The translations under genes and the position numbers were made by a program. From the NCBI GenBank assembly GCA_964017065.1, contig OZ024792.1:7621754-7685753 (forward strand): 64,000 nt of DNA. The letters run 5' to 3'. Under the pieces are notes generated by a model. It was not told where the DNA came from. It saw nothing but the letters and a program-made list of their open reading frames with translations, and ran no database searches. Positions 45,270 to 55,609 of the stretch are shown in pieces. Each line of letters starts with the position of its first letter. The stretch's first letter is position 1. Source of the DNA: Haliclona indistincta. Lineage: Eukaryota; Porifera; Demospongiae; Haplosclerida; Chalinidae.

Positions 45270-45640
45270 TTATGAAGCCAGTTAGCTAGTCTCAGGTACT
45301 GCTAAACCAGTCAGCTAGTCTCAGGTACTGCTAAACCAGTTAGCTAGTCTCAGGTATATACTGCTAAACCAGTTAGCTAGTCTCAGATACTGCTAAACCA
45401 GTTAGCTAGTCTCAGGTATATACTGCTAAACCAGTTAGCTAGTCTCAGATACTGCTAAACCAGTTAGCTAGTCTCAGGTATATACTGCTAAACCAGTTAG
45501 CTAGTCTCAGATACTGCTAAACCAGTTAGCTAGTCTCAGGTATATACTGCTAAACCAGTTAGCTAGTCTCAGATACTGCTAAACCAGTTAGCTAGTCTCA
45601 GATACTATATCAGTTAGCTAGTCTCAGGTACTGCTGTATG
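45270..45640. repeat. 29/33-bp minisatellite downstream of XRCC2
   Basis: About a dozen copies of CCAGTTAGCTAGTCTCAG followed by either GTATATACTGCTAAA or ATACTGCTAAA, the two lengths alternating. The duplicated locus at about 55465-55495 has a single unit, so the expansion followed the segmental duplication. Confidence 0.85.
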
Positions 45641-46964
45641 TGCAAAACCAGGTGTAATATGAAACCTAGTTGTTCTGTGAATTTGATTGTGTCTCGTATC
45701 CTTGGTAACGTACCCATAACAAGTTGTTTAGAATACATACATGATTAGTTGTGGTTCATTATTTTTATTTTAAATGCCACAAGACCTGTCAGTGTTGCTA
45801 GGAGGATCATAGTCCAACTCTGCAGAATTAAAAGAGATAAAAATTGATATTTTACATGTATATTGCAAGATGCTGTGTACTGACCCAATTTTGACCTAGT
45901 TCTGTAAGCTTGGTCCACATCTGACCAACAGTGGAGTTGTTCTGTTTTTCTATAGCTTTCTGTAGCGCTATCAGAATTTCCTGTCATTAAATACTGTTAT
46001 AAATTGCCATGATGTACTATGGAGACACAACCATTAACCTGATTGTCTTGAGTAAGATCAGCAGCCTTGCGGAGCCTTGTAATGGCCTCGTCTATCTTGT
46101 CATCTTGATTGCACATAATCTATATGTGATTATGGAATCAATTGAATGCTAGTGTATTGATGGACTTACCTTTCCAGACTCATAAAGAGCCTGCACATCC
46201 CAAGGGTTAGCTTGAAGTATCTTCTCGAGTGTCTTCAATGCTTCAACAGACTCTCCAATCTGGAAGAATGGTTATACACACATTGCACATCTGTAGCATT
46301 AGTGTATACTGTGTTTTGAGCAGCTGCTAGGTTGCCATGACATCTCATCCAAATATCATTAATCTCTGACGACATTTCTTCAATTCTCTGCAAAGTGAGA
46401 AAACCAAAAACCATAATTTGCAAAACATACAATAATATAGTAAATATGGCTTTATGCAACTCACATGTTCTTTAAAACTGTCTATTCTTGTGACAACTCT
46501 GCAGATTCTGCAACATAATCGTTAATAGCTAGTATACACTTTAAAACTATGCCTTTTGTAGTAAATGATGGATTGATTGATGGATACCTTTTGTATTAAA
46601 TGATGGATTGAACAATGGTTTGTAATATCTTGGCATGCATGAGTACTTTATAATCTACTCAGCAATGTGAAGAATGTCAGTAGTGAAGCTGGTCATATTC
46701 TGGTACTAATTGTCATTGGAGCAGCCTTGCTATAGACACCATATCTGGTCAGCTGTAAGTAATTTTAAAATTATAATCTACAGTGGTATTTTACACCATA
46801 TGAATTAGGGAATAGAGTAGTAGGGCATAATTGGGCTGGTAAGAGCTATTTTGCAATGTGGTATAACAAATGATTTACTATTATTATAGTAAATATAGTA
46901 CTCTTATTACTATGATTTACTATTTTTATAGTATTGTACAGTTGCTATTTTTGTCAATGTTGAT

Positions 46965-47330
46965 TCAATTGATGGTAATCTGAGATGGATTGTTCTTTGA
47001 ATCCGCAAAGTGGTTAAACTCTGCCGCTATCAGTTTATTCAATGTGTCTACAGTGAAGTAAGACTTTTCCCTTGTAAACACCAGCAGCATTTCTTTGACT
47101 TCATATTGAAGCACACCCTCTAGTACATCATGATTCATTGTGTCAGGAGGTAGTCCCTCTGTGATGTGGAAGTAGACTACTAGTGTGTTTAGAACTGAAT
47201 CTCTGTTGATGCCATAGGTTGTTGACGCCAGATCCTTGTGGCTCAGTTTCGCTATGTGATGCATGACTGTGTGTAGCTCTTGTTCTTGGTTTGAAAGCTG
47301 TAGCAGAGAACTGTGCAAACAAAAACTGTA
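46965..47330 (-). CDS. unassigned exon, possibly of another gene
   Basis: A 117-codon open frame after an acceptor-like TTTGCACAG, reading LSHKDLASTTYGINRDSVL and LQYEVKEMLLVFTREKSYF to a TAA. Codon use and helical character look protein-like. The intact FKBP8 locus shows no counterpart that I noticed, so it may be a terminal exon of an unrelated gene inserted into the relic. Family not recognised. Confidence 0.35.
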   Translation of the reverse strand, partial: YSFCLHSSLLQLSNQEQELHTVMHHIAKLSHKDLASTTYGINRDSVLNTLVVYFHITEGLPPDTMNHDVLEGVLQYEVKEMLLVFTREKSYFTVDTLNKLIAAEFNHFADSKNNPSQITIN

Positions 47331-47379
47331 ATTATGTGTGGCTATTATTGTGTGTCTATTACATGTGTCCTCTGTTTAA

Positions 47380-47530
47380 GTATCACACTGCTAATCCTCT
47401 GTTTTCATATCACACTGCTAACCTCTGTTAAACATCACACTGCTACACCCTATGTTTTCGTTAGTGCTGAGCGATAGTGTTACACTGCTACACCCTCTGT
47501 TAAACATCACACTGCTACACCCCCAGGCTC
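47380..47530. repeat. short degenerate tandem repeat
   Basis: Several copies of ATCACACTGCTACACCCTCT and close variants within the FKBP8 relic. Confidence 0.6.
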
Positions 47531-48593
47531 TGCTTTGGTTATTATAGTGCTGAGCGATAGTGTTACTATCACTATCACAATTTGATAGTTGCAAATTAAT
47601 CACGATATGAATACTATAACAATAAAATTATAGTGGACAGTGTTTTGTTATTCATCAAAAAAGTATTCCCAAACCCTTTCTGGTGGAACCAATAGGTGAT
47701 TGTAGTTGCTGTTGTGTGGTTTGGTTAGAAGCCATTCGAATTTACACAGCACAGAATACTACTCAGACTAGTTGACTATAATAATTATCAGACTAGTTGA
47801 TAATATCAACTGGCAGGCGCACCCCACACATTCTGCCATGCAGAGACTTGTAATGGCCTCTTCTATCTCTTGATTGCACACACTAATTGCATATAATCTA
47901 TAATGTGATTATAGAATGCTAGTGTATTGATGGACTTGCTTTTCCAGACTCATAAAGAGCCTGCACATTCCAAGGATCAGCTTGAAGTATCTTCTCGAGT
48001 GTCTTCAATGCAGCGTCAACAGACTCTCCAATCTGGAAGAATGATCTGTAGAATTAGTGCATACTGTGTTTTGAGCACCTGCTAATTAGGTTGCCATGAC
48101 ATCTCATTCAATATAATTAATCTCTGATGATATTTCTATATTCTCTGCAAGTGAAGAATAAAAAAGCAGAAGTAACTAATATTTTTGGAAAAAATTTCAA
48201 TAATTATTATAATATCCTATGCTCAAATAAAGACATTCCCACTTGTATAGTCTGATGCCATATAATTAGCTGAATTTGGTGCTCACAAGTGTGATATCAG
48301 CTCAGATTCAGTGATTGTGGAATAGTCGATCGGTTCCTGTACCTCTAGTAATTCGAGCTCATACAGAAGGTCGCTATTTGGAGGTACATTAAGATCACTG
48401 GAATAAAAGCCAGTTTTCGAACGATGGCGCCATGGCGGTGTAAACTCGCGAGCGTTCGACGACGCCATTTTGTAGTGGTTATTAATGACTTGGTTAATTA
48501 ATGGTGGTCTACTTAATTAACTCCTCTAACCGTAACCATAAATCAAGTGCGATTGGTGAGTGTACATTCACGACTAGCACTAGAAAGATAATA

Positions 48594-50084
48594 ATGATCG
48601 CAATATTTCGTCTCCTGATTCTTGCACTCTTTGCAGCATATCGTTGCGATGCTGCTGGATCGTGCGAGAGCCCAGACGCAGATGTCATTATAGTCGGCGC
48701 AGGCATGTCTGGAATAGCAGCAGCAAGCACTTTGTACAACAACAGTATCACCAACTTTCTCATCTTGGAGGCAAGGAGTGAAATCGGCGGACGAATGCGT
48801 TTAACTGAGTTTGCAGGAGTCAATATCGAGCTCGGTGCAAACTGGATACAAGGAGTAGATACATCTGGATCGCCACGAGAACTAGTAAATCCTATATGGG
48901 AGCTAAGGCAAAGGTGTGGACTTGCAGGAAAGATAAGTGACTACGACTCAAGGATTGTTTACGGCGAGAGCGGAATGGACCTTTCTAGTACGTTACGTGA
49001 TGACGACTATGACACTGCTGACGAAAGCACAGTGCGACTTAGCACAACCCGGCAAGCTGCAGGAATGCCTGATATTTCAGTTAGAGCAGGACTGAGTATG
49101 AATAATTGGAATCCATCATCACCTGGCGACAACTTTGTCGATTGGTTCGGATTCGATTTCTGTTTTGCAGAACCTCCAAATGTGACGTCACTGTACCATG
49201 CAAAACCACTTGCAACTTATGAAGATTATGGGGACGACGATTTTTTCGTTACAGATCAAAGAGGATATGCCCATCTCGCTAACTGTTTAGCTGAAGACTT
49301 TATTGATGGTCGGTTACGCTTGAATACAACAGTTAGTCGTGTGGAATACAGTGATACCTGTGTGTGTGCTGTGACTAATGATCAAACCAAGTTTTGTGGA
49401 AACTATAGCATTGTCACCTTTCCTATCGGAGTGCTTCTAAACGGAAATATTGTTACTTTTGCACCTCCACTTTCTCAAGTGAAAACAAATGCTATTCGTC
49501 AATATAATAGTGCACTGTACCTAAAGATCTTTGTAGAATTCAATGAAACATTTTGGGACGATGTTGAATTTATCGGTCGTGCAACTAATAATCGAGAAGA
49601 TTATCCAATATTTCAGCCACTTGGAAAGTTCTTCTCGAATTCCTCGATTCTTCTAGTCACTATTACTGGTGAAACAGCTTACAGGGTTGCAGCACAGAAC
49701 AGATCTGTGACAAGACAAGAAATCTTGGATGCATTGAGATTCATGTATCCTAATTATCGAGCTGAACTGCTCAACATGTACATACCAGATTGGGCATCAA
49801 ATCCTCTTTATCTAGGAAGCTATAGTAACACAAAAATTGGTTTTACCGACCAGACATTTAAAGATCTTGCAGCTCCTCTTGGAAGACTCTACATCAGTGG
49901 AGAAGCTACGAACAAAAATTACGCTGGATTTGTCCATGGAGCTTATCTTTCAGGAATAGAAGCTGCAAATCGTGTACTAGACGACATGAGGGGCACTCCG
50001 GATAGCGCTAAGATGGCTACAGCATCTATGATAGTTATTATTCTTTCTCTCTTTTCTCTTTCTATTGTAGTGCATTGTATGTGA
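48594..50084 (+). CDS. secreted flavin amine oxidase (polyamine oxidase-like) 1
   Basis: Intronless, 496 residues from ATG 48594 (MIAIFRLLILALFAAYRC, a signal peptide). The Rossmann motif VIIVGAGMSGIAAAST (about residues 31-46) and the EARSEIGGRMR (GG-doublet) motif bind FAD. The C-terminal LYISGEATNKNYAGFVHGAY closes the FAD site as in polyamine and monoamine oxidases. Many NxS/T sites (NVTSL, NTTVS, NYSIV, NETFW) fit secretion. The last 22 or so residues are hydrophobic after a GTPDSAK stretch, suggesting a GPI signal or membrane anchor. The family oxidises amines such as spermine/spermidine, producing hydrogen peroxide; the substrate here is unknown. Near-identical copy at 60811-62301, a more divergent one at 52689-54176. 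Confidence 0.9.
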   Translation: MIAIFRLLILALFAAYRCDAAGSCESPDADVIIVGAGMSGIAAASTLYNNSITNFLILEARSEIGGRMRLTEFAGVNIELGANWIQGVDTSGSPRELVNPIWELRQRCGLAGKISDYDSRIVYGESGMDLSSTLRDDDYDTADESTVRLSTTRQAAGMPDISVRAGLSMNNWNPSSPGDNFVDWFGFDFCFAEPPNVTSLYHAKPLATYEDYGDDDFFVTDQRGYAHLANCLAEDFIDGRLRLNTTVSRVEYSDTCVCAVTNDQTKFCGNYSIVTFPIGVLLNGNIVTFAPPLSQVKTNAIRQYNSALYLKIFVEFNETFWDDVEFIGRATNNREDYPIFQPLGKFFSNSSILLVTITGETAYRVAAQNRSVTRQEILDALRFMYPNYRAELLNMYIPDWASNPLYLGSYSNTKIGFTDQTFKDLAAPLGRLYISGEATNKNYAGFVHGAYLSGIEAANRVLDDMRGTPDSAKMATASMIVIILSLFSLSIVVHCM

Positions 50085-50275
50085 CATCAATGATGTCAGT
50101 AGTGGTACCAAGGGCTGATCGAGCCGCCAAGTGGCGAGAGGCCATGCAACTAAATGTAGACAGCATAGTGCTGAGTGTTACTATAAATAGAATTTTAATA
50201 AGTTATGTTTCCGGTTGGTCACGTGCCATCGATACTGCACTGCGCGCATCTGCGCATGAAGCAAAGGCGAAGATA
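50085..50275. other. 3' flank of amine oxidase 1
   Basis: Matches the 3' flank of amine oxidase 3 (62302-62435) until about 50200, the end of the duplicated block. Confidence 0.45.
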
Positions 50276-51260
50276 GTCTAGCAGCAGGGGGGGTACGACA
50301 AGCTAATTTAATATGACGTATTGTTGACATACCACACGCCCACTAACGAATAATGATATGCAGGAATGTATGCAGGATAGTTTAAACAGTTTGCCATCGC
50401 GCTATAGAACATGATATCGAGCTCAAGCGTGCATTGTTTACACTCCAGGTCAAGGCAAGTAATATTCCAGAACAATCTACTGAAAATAGCTGAAACAAGT
50501 TTTCTGCTGTTATAGTGATTGGACAACATTTGTGCGTATTGCAGCCAGAGTTTGTGCGTCACAGTCGCAATTTCTTTACATTATTAACCGACTGATGCTC
50601 AAGAACGATAGCAATGCTGTTTTGATCACGTTGGTGCTTTCTTGGGTGAATAATTTTGCCAACCAATTATCTATCTTCATCTCTCTGTACTGCAAAAACT
50701 AAAAGAGGTACGGGTGGGGTACGGTAGCTTAAACGAAAGGTCTTGGGCAGTAGAATCCATTTCGCAACATACTTACCGGTCAAATTGTCCTCGAAAGGCG
50801 TAGCAGACCAGGAAAGACGCAATGTATTCTGGTTTACTAAATTATTGCCTACGTGAAGCTACGTCAGCATTACGTCAGAATAAATTAGCTTGTCGTACCC
50901 CCCCTGGTCTAGCAGCTAACCCTCCGATCCCCGCCTACTGATAATTGGATGGACGGCGGAGAGGGTCTAGCAAACATTGCCATTCATTGATTTTTAATGA
51001 ATAATAATGAAGTAAACCGCGTTATGATTAGCTGGGCGTTGCCTCCAACCGCGTGTACACTGCTTCTAGTTCAGCTGCATGTTTAATCATATTCATAATA
51101 ATAACAAAGCCACGAAGAATGAATATCATTTTCTTCCTGGGAGAAAATGATATTCATTACGAATCTGATTGGTCAGTTGAAAACTATGAATGGCAATGTT
51201 TGCTAGACCCTCTCCGCCGTCCATCCAATTATCAGTAGGCGGGAGGGTTAGCTGCTAGAC
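50276..51260. mobile_element. inverted-repeat element, interrupted by a second element
   Basis: Arms GTCTAGCAGCTAACCCTCCG (50907 on) and its complement ending at 51260 match over about 80 bp. The central part carries a short palindrome (AATGATATTCATT). AAGGCGAAGATA occurs just outside both ends (50264-50275 and 51262-51273), with TA immediately flanking on both sides. The left tip GTCTAGCAG was duplicated by the insertion at 50285-50906. Confidence 0.65.
50285..50906. mobile_element. 622-bp TIR transposon with 9-bp target duplication
   Basis: Ends CAGGGGGGGTACGACAAGCT and complement, with terminal inverted repeats of about 27 bp. GTCTAGCAG flanks it on both sides (50276-50284 and 50907-50915). 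The 8-9-bp duplication fits hAT-like or Mutator-like elements. No transposase frame, so non-autonomous. Confidence 0.8.
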
Positions 51261-51859
51261 TAAGGCGAAGATAGACCTAGAGAAGTTAGTACTACGGTTC
51301 TGGAAAATGGCTATACAGTCTCTTGCTCAAAGCTGTGGCAGCCACGGTTGTACTCATAGGTGTTTTAGGTGCAATAGATCCAGGTAAACTGCTAGTAACT
51401 GTATGCTTATCCATTCGGCACTGAGTCACTACTGAGCTGCCGCCCTTTTGGTAACTGGATGCATCTGCACACTTTTGCGAACGTCCGTTTATGTTAAGTT
51501 TAGGATATCTATTCATAGTAATATCATGGTGACACTACCACTATGCCGTCTACACTACGGTATTCAGAGTTGCATGCCATCTTGCGGCTAAGATCCTTGG
51601 TACTACATGAGTATTAATGTTAGATCTTGCAACGCCACAGTCAAAGCGAAAGTAGTACGTTGACCAATCAAACACGGCTCGGCCTGAATGGCACTTATTC
51701 ATTTTTTAATTGTTGAAGTTATCAAAGAGGGGGACTACATGTACATCGATGTTAGTCATAGCCTGGTCATAGCCTATGTAATCATACTGTACAAACATGC
51801 TTAACGTGGACATTATTTTGTTAATGATAACTCACTTGTTGTGACACAAATCTATTACA
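51261..51859. other. intergenic
   Basis: No convincing gene; short open frames only. Confidence 0.4.
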
Positions 51860-52138
51860 GCCAGTGGCCAGAGTACAGTGCTCTTGATGCTAAACTGTAC
51901 TAAAAACAGCAATGTCAGCAAGCGACAACCCCATCACTGTCATGTGCAAGTAGGGAGAGCTCTGTTACATTATTTTATTAACATTACACAAAATCTAATA
52001 ATGTACAGTGATGCTGGCAAGGGTAGAACAGGTGCCTTCATCTACTCACAGCTGGAGAGGGTTAAAGTGGAGGGAGTGGGTGATATATTCCTGTTCATCA
52101 AGGACTCTCGTCTGAAACGCAATTCAGGCACCCAGTAA
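51860..52138 (+). pseudogene. protein tyrosine phosphatase domain relic
   Basis: The exon 52009-52138 reads DAGKGRTGAFIYSQLERVKV then EGVGDIFLFIKDSRLKRN, the PTP signature region (CX5R loop, then the EGVVDIF-like helix). The loop cysteine would be split across the upstream junction. Upstream, QWPEYSALDAKLY resembles the WPD-loop stretch and PITVM the strand before the catalytic loop. A TAA and frame breaks interrupt them, and no further exons are present. A fragment of a receptor-type PTP gene. Confidence 0.6.
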
Positions 52139-52139
52139 G

Positions 52140-52253
52140 GGGTGTCTCCAATCACTGGAATGGTCCACTGGACTGGACTGGAATACTGGACTCATGAATT
52201 ATTATGTAATTTTTACATTATTCATGAGTCCAGTCCAGTGATTGGAGACACCC
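52140..52253. repeat. 114-bp imperfect palindrome (mini-foldback)
   Basis: GGGTGTCTCCAATCACTGG at the left end and its complement at the right end, with further internal pairing around CTCATGAATTATTATGTAAT. It begins two bases after the stop of the PTP relic. A small MITE-like element. Confidence 0.7.
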
Positions 52254-52688
52254 ACGAAGTAAACTAGTTGAGAGATGATAGCATACTAGGTATATCATTT
52301 CTTATGCAGGAGTATTATAATTTCTGTTACGAAGTGATTGCTGAGTTTTCAGACACAACTTTAAGAATGTTGTATAAAATAGATTATAATCAGAGTGTAT
52401 CAGAGACACAATAATTATTAATAGAATAAGAAATAGTGTATAGTGCGACTGTCTACTACTTACAGCGGCATCACTCATTTACTAGCTTTTCTTGACTTTT
52501 GACATAATACTCAAATTAGTTATTGATTAAACTGTTTGCATATTCTACAATGGAGTCATTGTGATATTGAGAACAATGTATTTTTGTCTCAAATTTATTA
52601 TGTAAACGTTTATTTTGTCGTCATGTAAATGCTTTATAGCAATAATAATTATGGGAGGGGCTAGTAAGTTACGTACGAGGTCAATGCA
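52254..52688. other. upstream region of amine oxidase 2
   Basis: AT-rich. The last stretch (GGGAGGGGCTAGTAAGTTACG) resembles sequence downstream of amine oxidase 3 at about 62462. No gene seen. Confidence 0.4.
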
Positions 52689-54176
52689 ATGACTCCTCGG
52701 TTTTCTTGTATTGTTCACGTGATTCTTACAATCTTTGCAGTGTATCGTTGCGACGCTGCTGGATCATGCAAGAGCCCAGACGCAGATGTCATTATAGTCG
52801 GCGCAGGCATGTCGGGAATAGCAGCAGCAAGCACTTTGTACAACAACGGTCTCACTAACTTTCTCATCTTAGAGGCAAGGAGTGAAATTGGGGGTCACAT
52901 GCGTTCCACTGAGTTTGCAGGAATAAATATCGAGCTCGGTGCTAACTGGATACAAGGAGTAGATCCTTCTGGATCGCCACGAGAACTAGTAAATCCTATC
53001 TGGGAATTGAAGCAAAGGTGTGGTCTTGAAGGGCAAATAAGTGACTTTGATTCAAGGATTGTTTATGCTGAGAATGGAAAAGACATTACCAAAACATTAC
53101 GTGATGAGGATTTGGCGAATGCCTATAAAAAAGTTGGAAACCTCAAAAGAAACCGTCAAGATATCGGATTGCCCGACATTTCAACTAGAGTCGGACTGGA
53201 TATGTGTGACTGGATTCCATCATCACCTGGTGACAACTTCATTGATTGGTTTGCATTCGATTTCTGTTTTGCAGAACCTCCAAATGTGACATCACTGTAC
53301 AATTCTCAACTTGCAACATACGAAGACTTTGGACCTGACGACTTCTTTGTTACAGATCAAAGAGGATATGCCCATCTCGCTAACTGTTTAGCTGAAGACT
53401 TTATTGATGGTCGACTACGCTTGAATACGACAGTTAGTCGTGTGGAATACAGTGATACCTGTGTGTGTGTTGTGACTAATGATCAAACCAAGTTATGTGG
53501 AAACTATAGCATTGTCACCTTTCCTATCGGAGTGCTTCTAAACGGAAGTGTTGTTACTTTTGTACCTCCACTTTCTCAAGTGAAGACTAATGCTATACGG
53601 AATTTTAGCAGTGCACTGTACTTAAAGATCTTTGTGGAGTTTAATGAAACGTTTTGGGATGATGTTGAAATTATTGGTCGTGCAACCAATGATCGGGAAG
53701 ACTATCCAGTATTTGAGCCACTTGGAAATTTCTTCCCCAACTCTACAATCCTTCTAGTCACTCTAACAGGCAAAACAGCTTACAGGGTTGCAGCACAGAA
53801 CATATCTGTGACAAGACAAGAGATCTTGGATGCATTGAGATTCATGTATCCTAATTATCGAGCTGAACTGCTCAACATGTACATACCAGATTGGGCATCA
53901 AATCCTCTTTCTCTAGGAAGCTACAGTAACACAAAAGTCGGTGTTAATGATCAGACATTTAAAGATCTTGCAGCTCCTCTTGGAAGACTCTACATCAGTG
54001 GAGAAGTCACAAGCCAAAAGTACAATGGGTTTGTCCATGGAGCTTATCTTTCAGGAGTAGATGTGGCAAATCGTATACTGAAAGTCCATGAGCTGAATAC
54101 AAGTAGTGCAAATTTTGTTAGTGCTTCAGCAATCATAATTGCATTAAGTTGCTTCAGTCTGTTGTTGATTATTTAA
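52689..54176 (+). CDS. secreted flavin amine oxidase (polyamine oxidase-like) 2
   Basis: Intronless, 495 residues, starting MTPRFSCIVHVILTIFAVYR, a signal peptide of different sequence from copies 1 and 3. The core is strongly conserved, including VIIVGAGMSGIAAAST, ELGANWIQGVD and GRLYISGE. It differs most at residues about 120-165, where the segment LRDEDLANAYKKVGNLKRNR replaces LRDDDYDTADESTVRLS, and at the C-terminus. The usual GGR of the FAD-proximal motif is GGH (EIGGHMRS), a change at a normally conserved arginine that could affect flavin or substrate binding. The C-terminal hydrophobic segment again suggests membrane anchoring. Confidence 0.88.
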   Translation: MTPRFSCIVHVILTIFAVYRCDAAGSCKSPDADVIIVGAGMSGIAAASTLYNNGLTNFLILEARSEIGGHMRSTEFAGINIELGANWIQGVDPSGSPRELVNPIWELKQRCGLEGQISDFDSRIVYAENGKDITKTLRDEDLANAYKKVGNLKRNRQDIGLPDISTRVGLDMCDWIPSSPGDNFIDWFAFDFCFAEPPNVTSLYNSQLATYEDFGPDDFFVTDQRGYAHLANCLAEDFIDGRLRLNTTVSRVEYSDTCVCVVTNDQTKLCGNYSIVTFPIGVLLNGSVVTFVPPLSQVKTNAIRNFSSALYLKIFVEFNETFWDDVEIIGRATNDREDYPVFEPLGNFFPNSTILLVTLTGKTAYRVAAQNISVTRQEILDALRFMYPNYRAELLNMYIPDWASNPLSLGSYSNTKVGVNDQTFKDLAAPLGRLYISGEVTSQKYNGFVHGAYLSGVDVANRILKVHELNTSSANFVSASAIIIALSCFSLLLII

Positions 54177-54449
54177 TGAAAACTCAATGATTCGGAAACA
54201 AATCGGGTGCAATTTGACTGGCTAAAGATAGAAATTAGCTTCTAAAAGTAGCAGCAGCTACTATCTTGTTCATTCATTGCTGCAGGTGTAGTTCATTCAT
54301 TGCTAAAGATCTTCATTGCCGTAGGTGTTAGTTCCTTCATTGCTGCAGGTGTTAGCATGTGTTCACAGCATGCAATTTCATTAACTTCCTGATGCTGTTT
54401 TATATAACGAAAACCTTTTCACAGTTACTTCAGTGTGGAATTGTTGAAG
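54177..54449. other. intergenic
   Basis: Contains two or three short direct repeats of GTTCATTCATTGCTGCAGGT-type sequence near 54268-54352. No gene. Confidence 0.4.
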
Positions 54450-54890
54450 ATGATCAAAATCGGAGTGCTGCTTCTTCTGTTAGCAACGGCCATTTCCCGA
54501 GCACAGCTACCAAATTTTTCTGATGCTCGTACTGCAATTCAAAATGCTGCCCCAAATATTAACTATAATACATTCTGCAGCATAATAGGAAGAGGAGAGG
54601 ACAAGATTGCTTGCCGTATTGCTGCAGTACCAACTGTTGGGTTTCTCGTATGTCAGCAATCTTTTTTTGAAGAAGATCGCGAGTTCTTTCCTTGTAGTGG
54701 TGTGGTTGAAAATGAGCTCACTAATCTTATGCTAGTTGCACAAGGAGGCGTACGCACAGTCAGAGCTAGTTGACCCACCTATGATTAACAATGTTAGGTG
54801 TGGAGATGAAGATAGCACTCTTTGCAGCGGTTTTCTGGAGGAGTGGGTGACTAACGCACAGTTTCAACAGATCCGAGACCACATCACGTG
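54450..54890 (+). pseudogene. small secreted cysteine-containing protein, truncated at a duplication junction
   Basis: From ATG 54450: MIKIGVLLLLLATAISRAQ (signal peptide), then NYNTFCSIIGRGEDKIACRI and VGFLVCQQSFFEE. The frame stops at 54773. The next frame continues protein-like sequence (SELVDPPMINNVRCGDEDST, SGFLEEWVTNAQFQQI) up to about 54885, where the XRCC2 duplicate begins abruptly. It may be a two-part secreted protein broken by a frameshift and cut by the duplication. Family not recognised. Confidence 0.5.
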
Positions 54891-55408
54891 TTATACTGTA
54901 GCTCTAGTCATCAATTAACACCTACACTACACTACCTGCGAGAGTTCACACACAACAACCCAGAGCTGTCTGTCATATTGCTGGACAATGTTGGTGCATT
55001 CTACTGGAGTGATCGAGCTGACACCTTTCGACACAACAGCGACACTCCTGCAACTGGTGCGAAACACAACAACTGGATCAGAGCACTACAAGAACTAGTG
55101 AAAGATCGTCATTTGGTATTGTTCGCTGCTCGACCTGTGCTCTTCACAAGAAGACCTGATCAGGTGCTTTACATGTATGTGTGGTCAAAATTTTAACATT
55201 TTTTCCTTTATAGGCAGCTAGTGACTCATTTTTAGGCCCAGCTTGGCAGCGCATGATAAGACACTCTTTCAACGTGCAGAAGTATGCTGCTTCAGAGGCT
55301 GCAAGCACATCAGTGATCGAGGACAGTTGGTTTGAGATCAAGAGAACGTCTGGTGAACAGACTAACAAGTTCACAGTTACCAAGAATGGTGTGATGTTTG
55401 TACAATGA
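54885..55408 (+). pseudogene. XRCC2 3'-half duplicate
   Basis: Matches XRCC2 from YCSSSHQLT in exon 2 to the end (donor, a short intron 55167-55213, exon 3 to TGA 55408), with few changes (K to R in RHSFNVQKYA, V to M near the end). It lacks the start, Walker A and first half. The coding frame is still open. Confidence 0.85.
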
Positions 55409-55609
55409 TGCTACGTTTTATTTCACGAAAAAATATTTTCAGTTTTGCATTTTTCTTTATGATACCAGTTAGCTTGTCTCAGGTACTGCTAAACTCAGTA
55501 ACATCACTATTATGTGCAAAACCCGGTGTAATATCAAAACGTAGTTGATCTGAGAATTGATTGTGTCTTCGTATCCTTGGTAACGTACCCATGACAAATA
55601 CATACATGA

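Larger units (their letters stand above)
45745..48468 (-). pseudogene. truncated, rearranged FKBP8 copy
   Basis: Matches the 3' part of the FKBP8 gene at 55610-60648: the TPR and tail exons between 46560 and 45745 (ALKTLEKILQANPWDVQALY, then the C-terminal helix SWTMILLATLTGLVAF) and an exon at 48350-48283 (LLYELELLEVQEPIDYSTI). A second partial copy of the TPR exons lies at about 47935-48130. The exons for the FKBP core are missing; the 48468 ATG opens a chimeric first exon (MASSNAREFTPPWRHRSK). Duplicate exons and the lost core suggest a pseudogene, although a short TPR-tail protein is conceivable. Confidence 0.7.
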
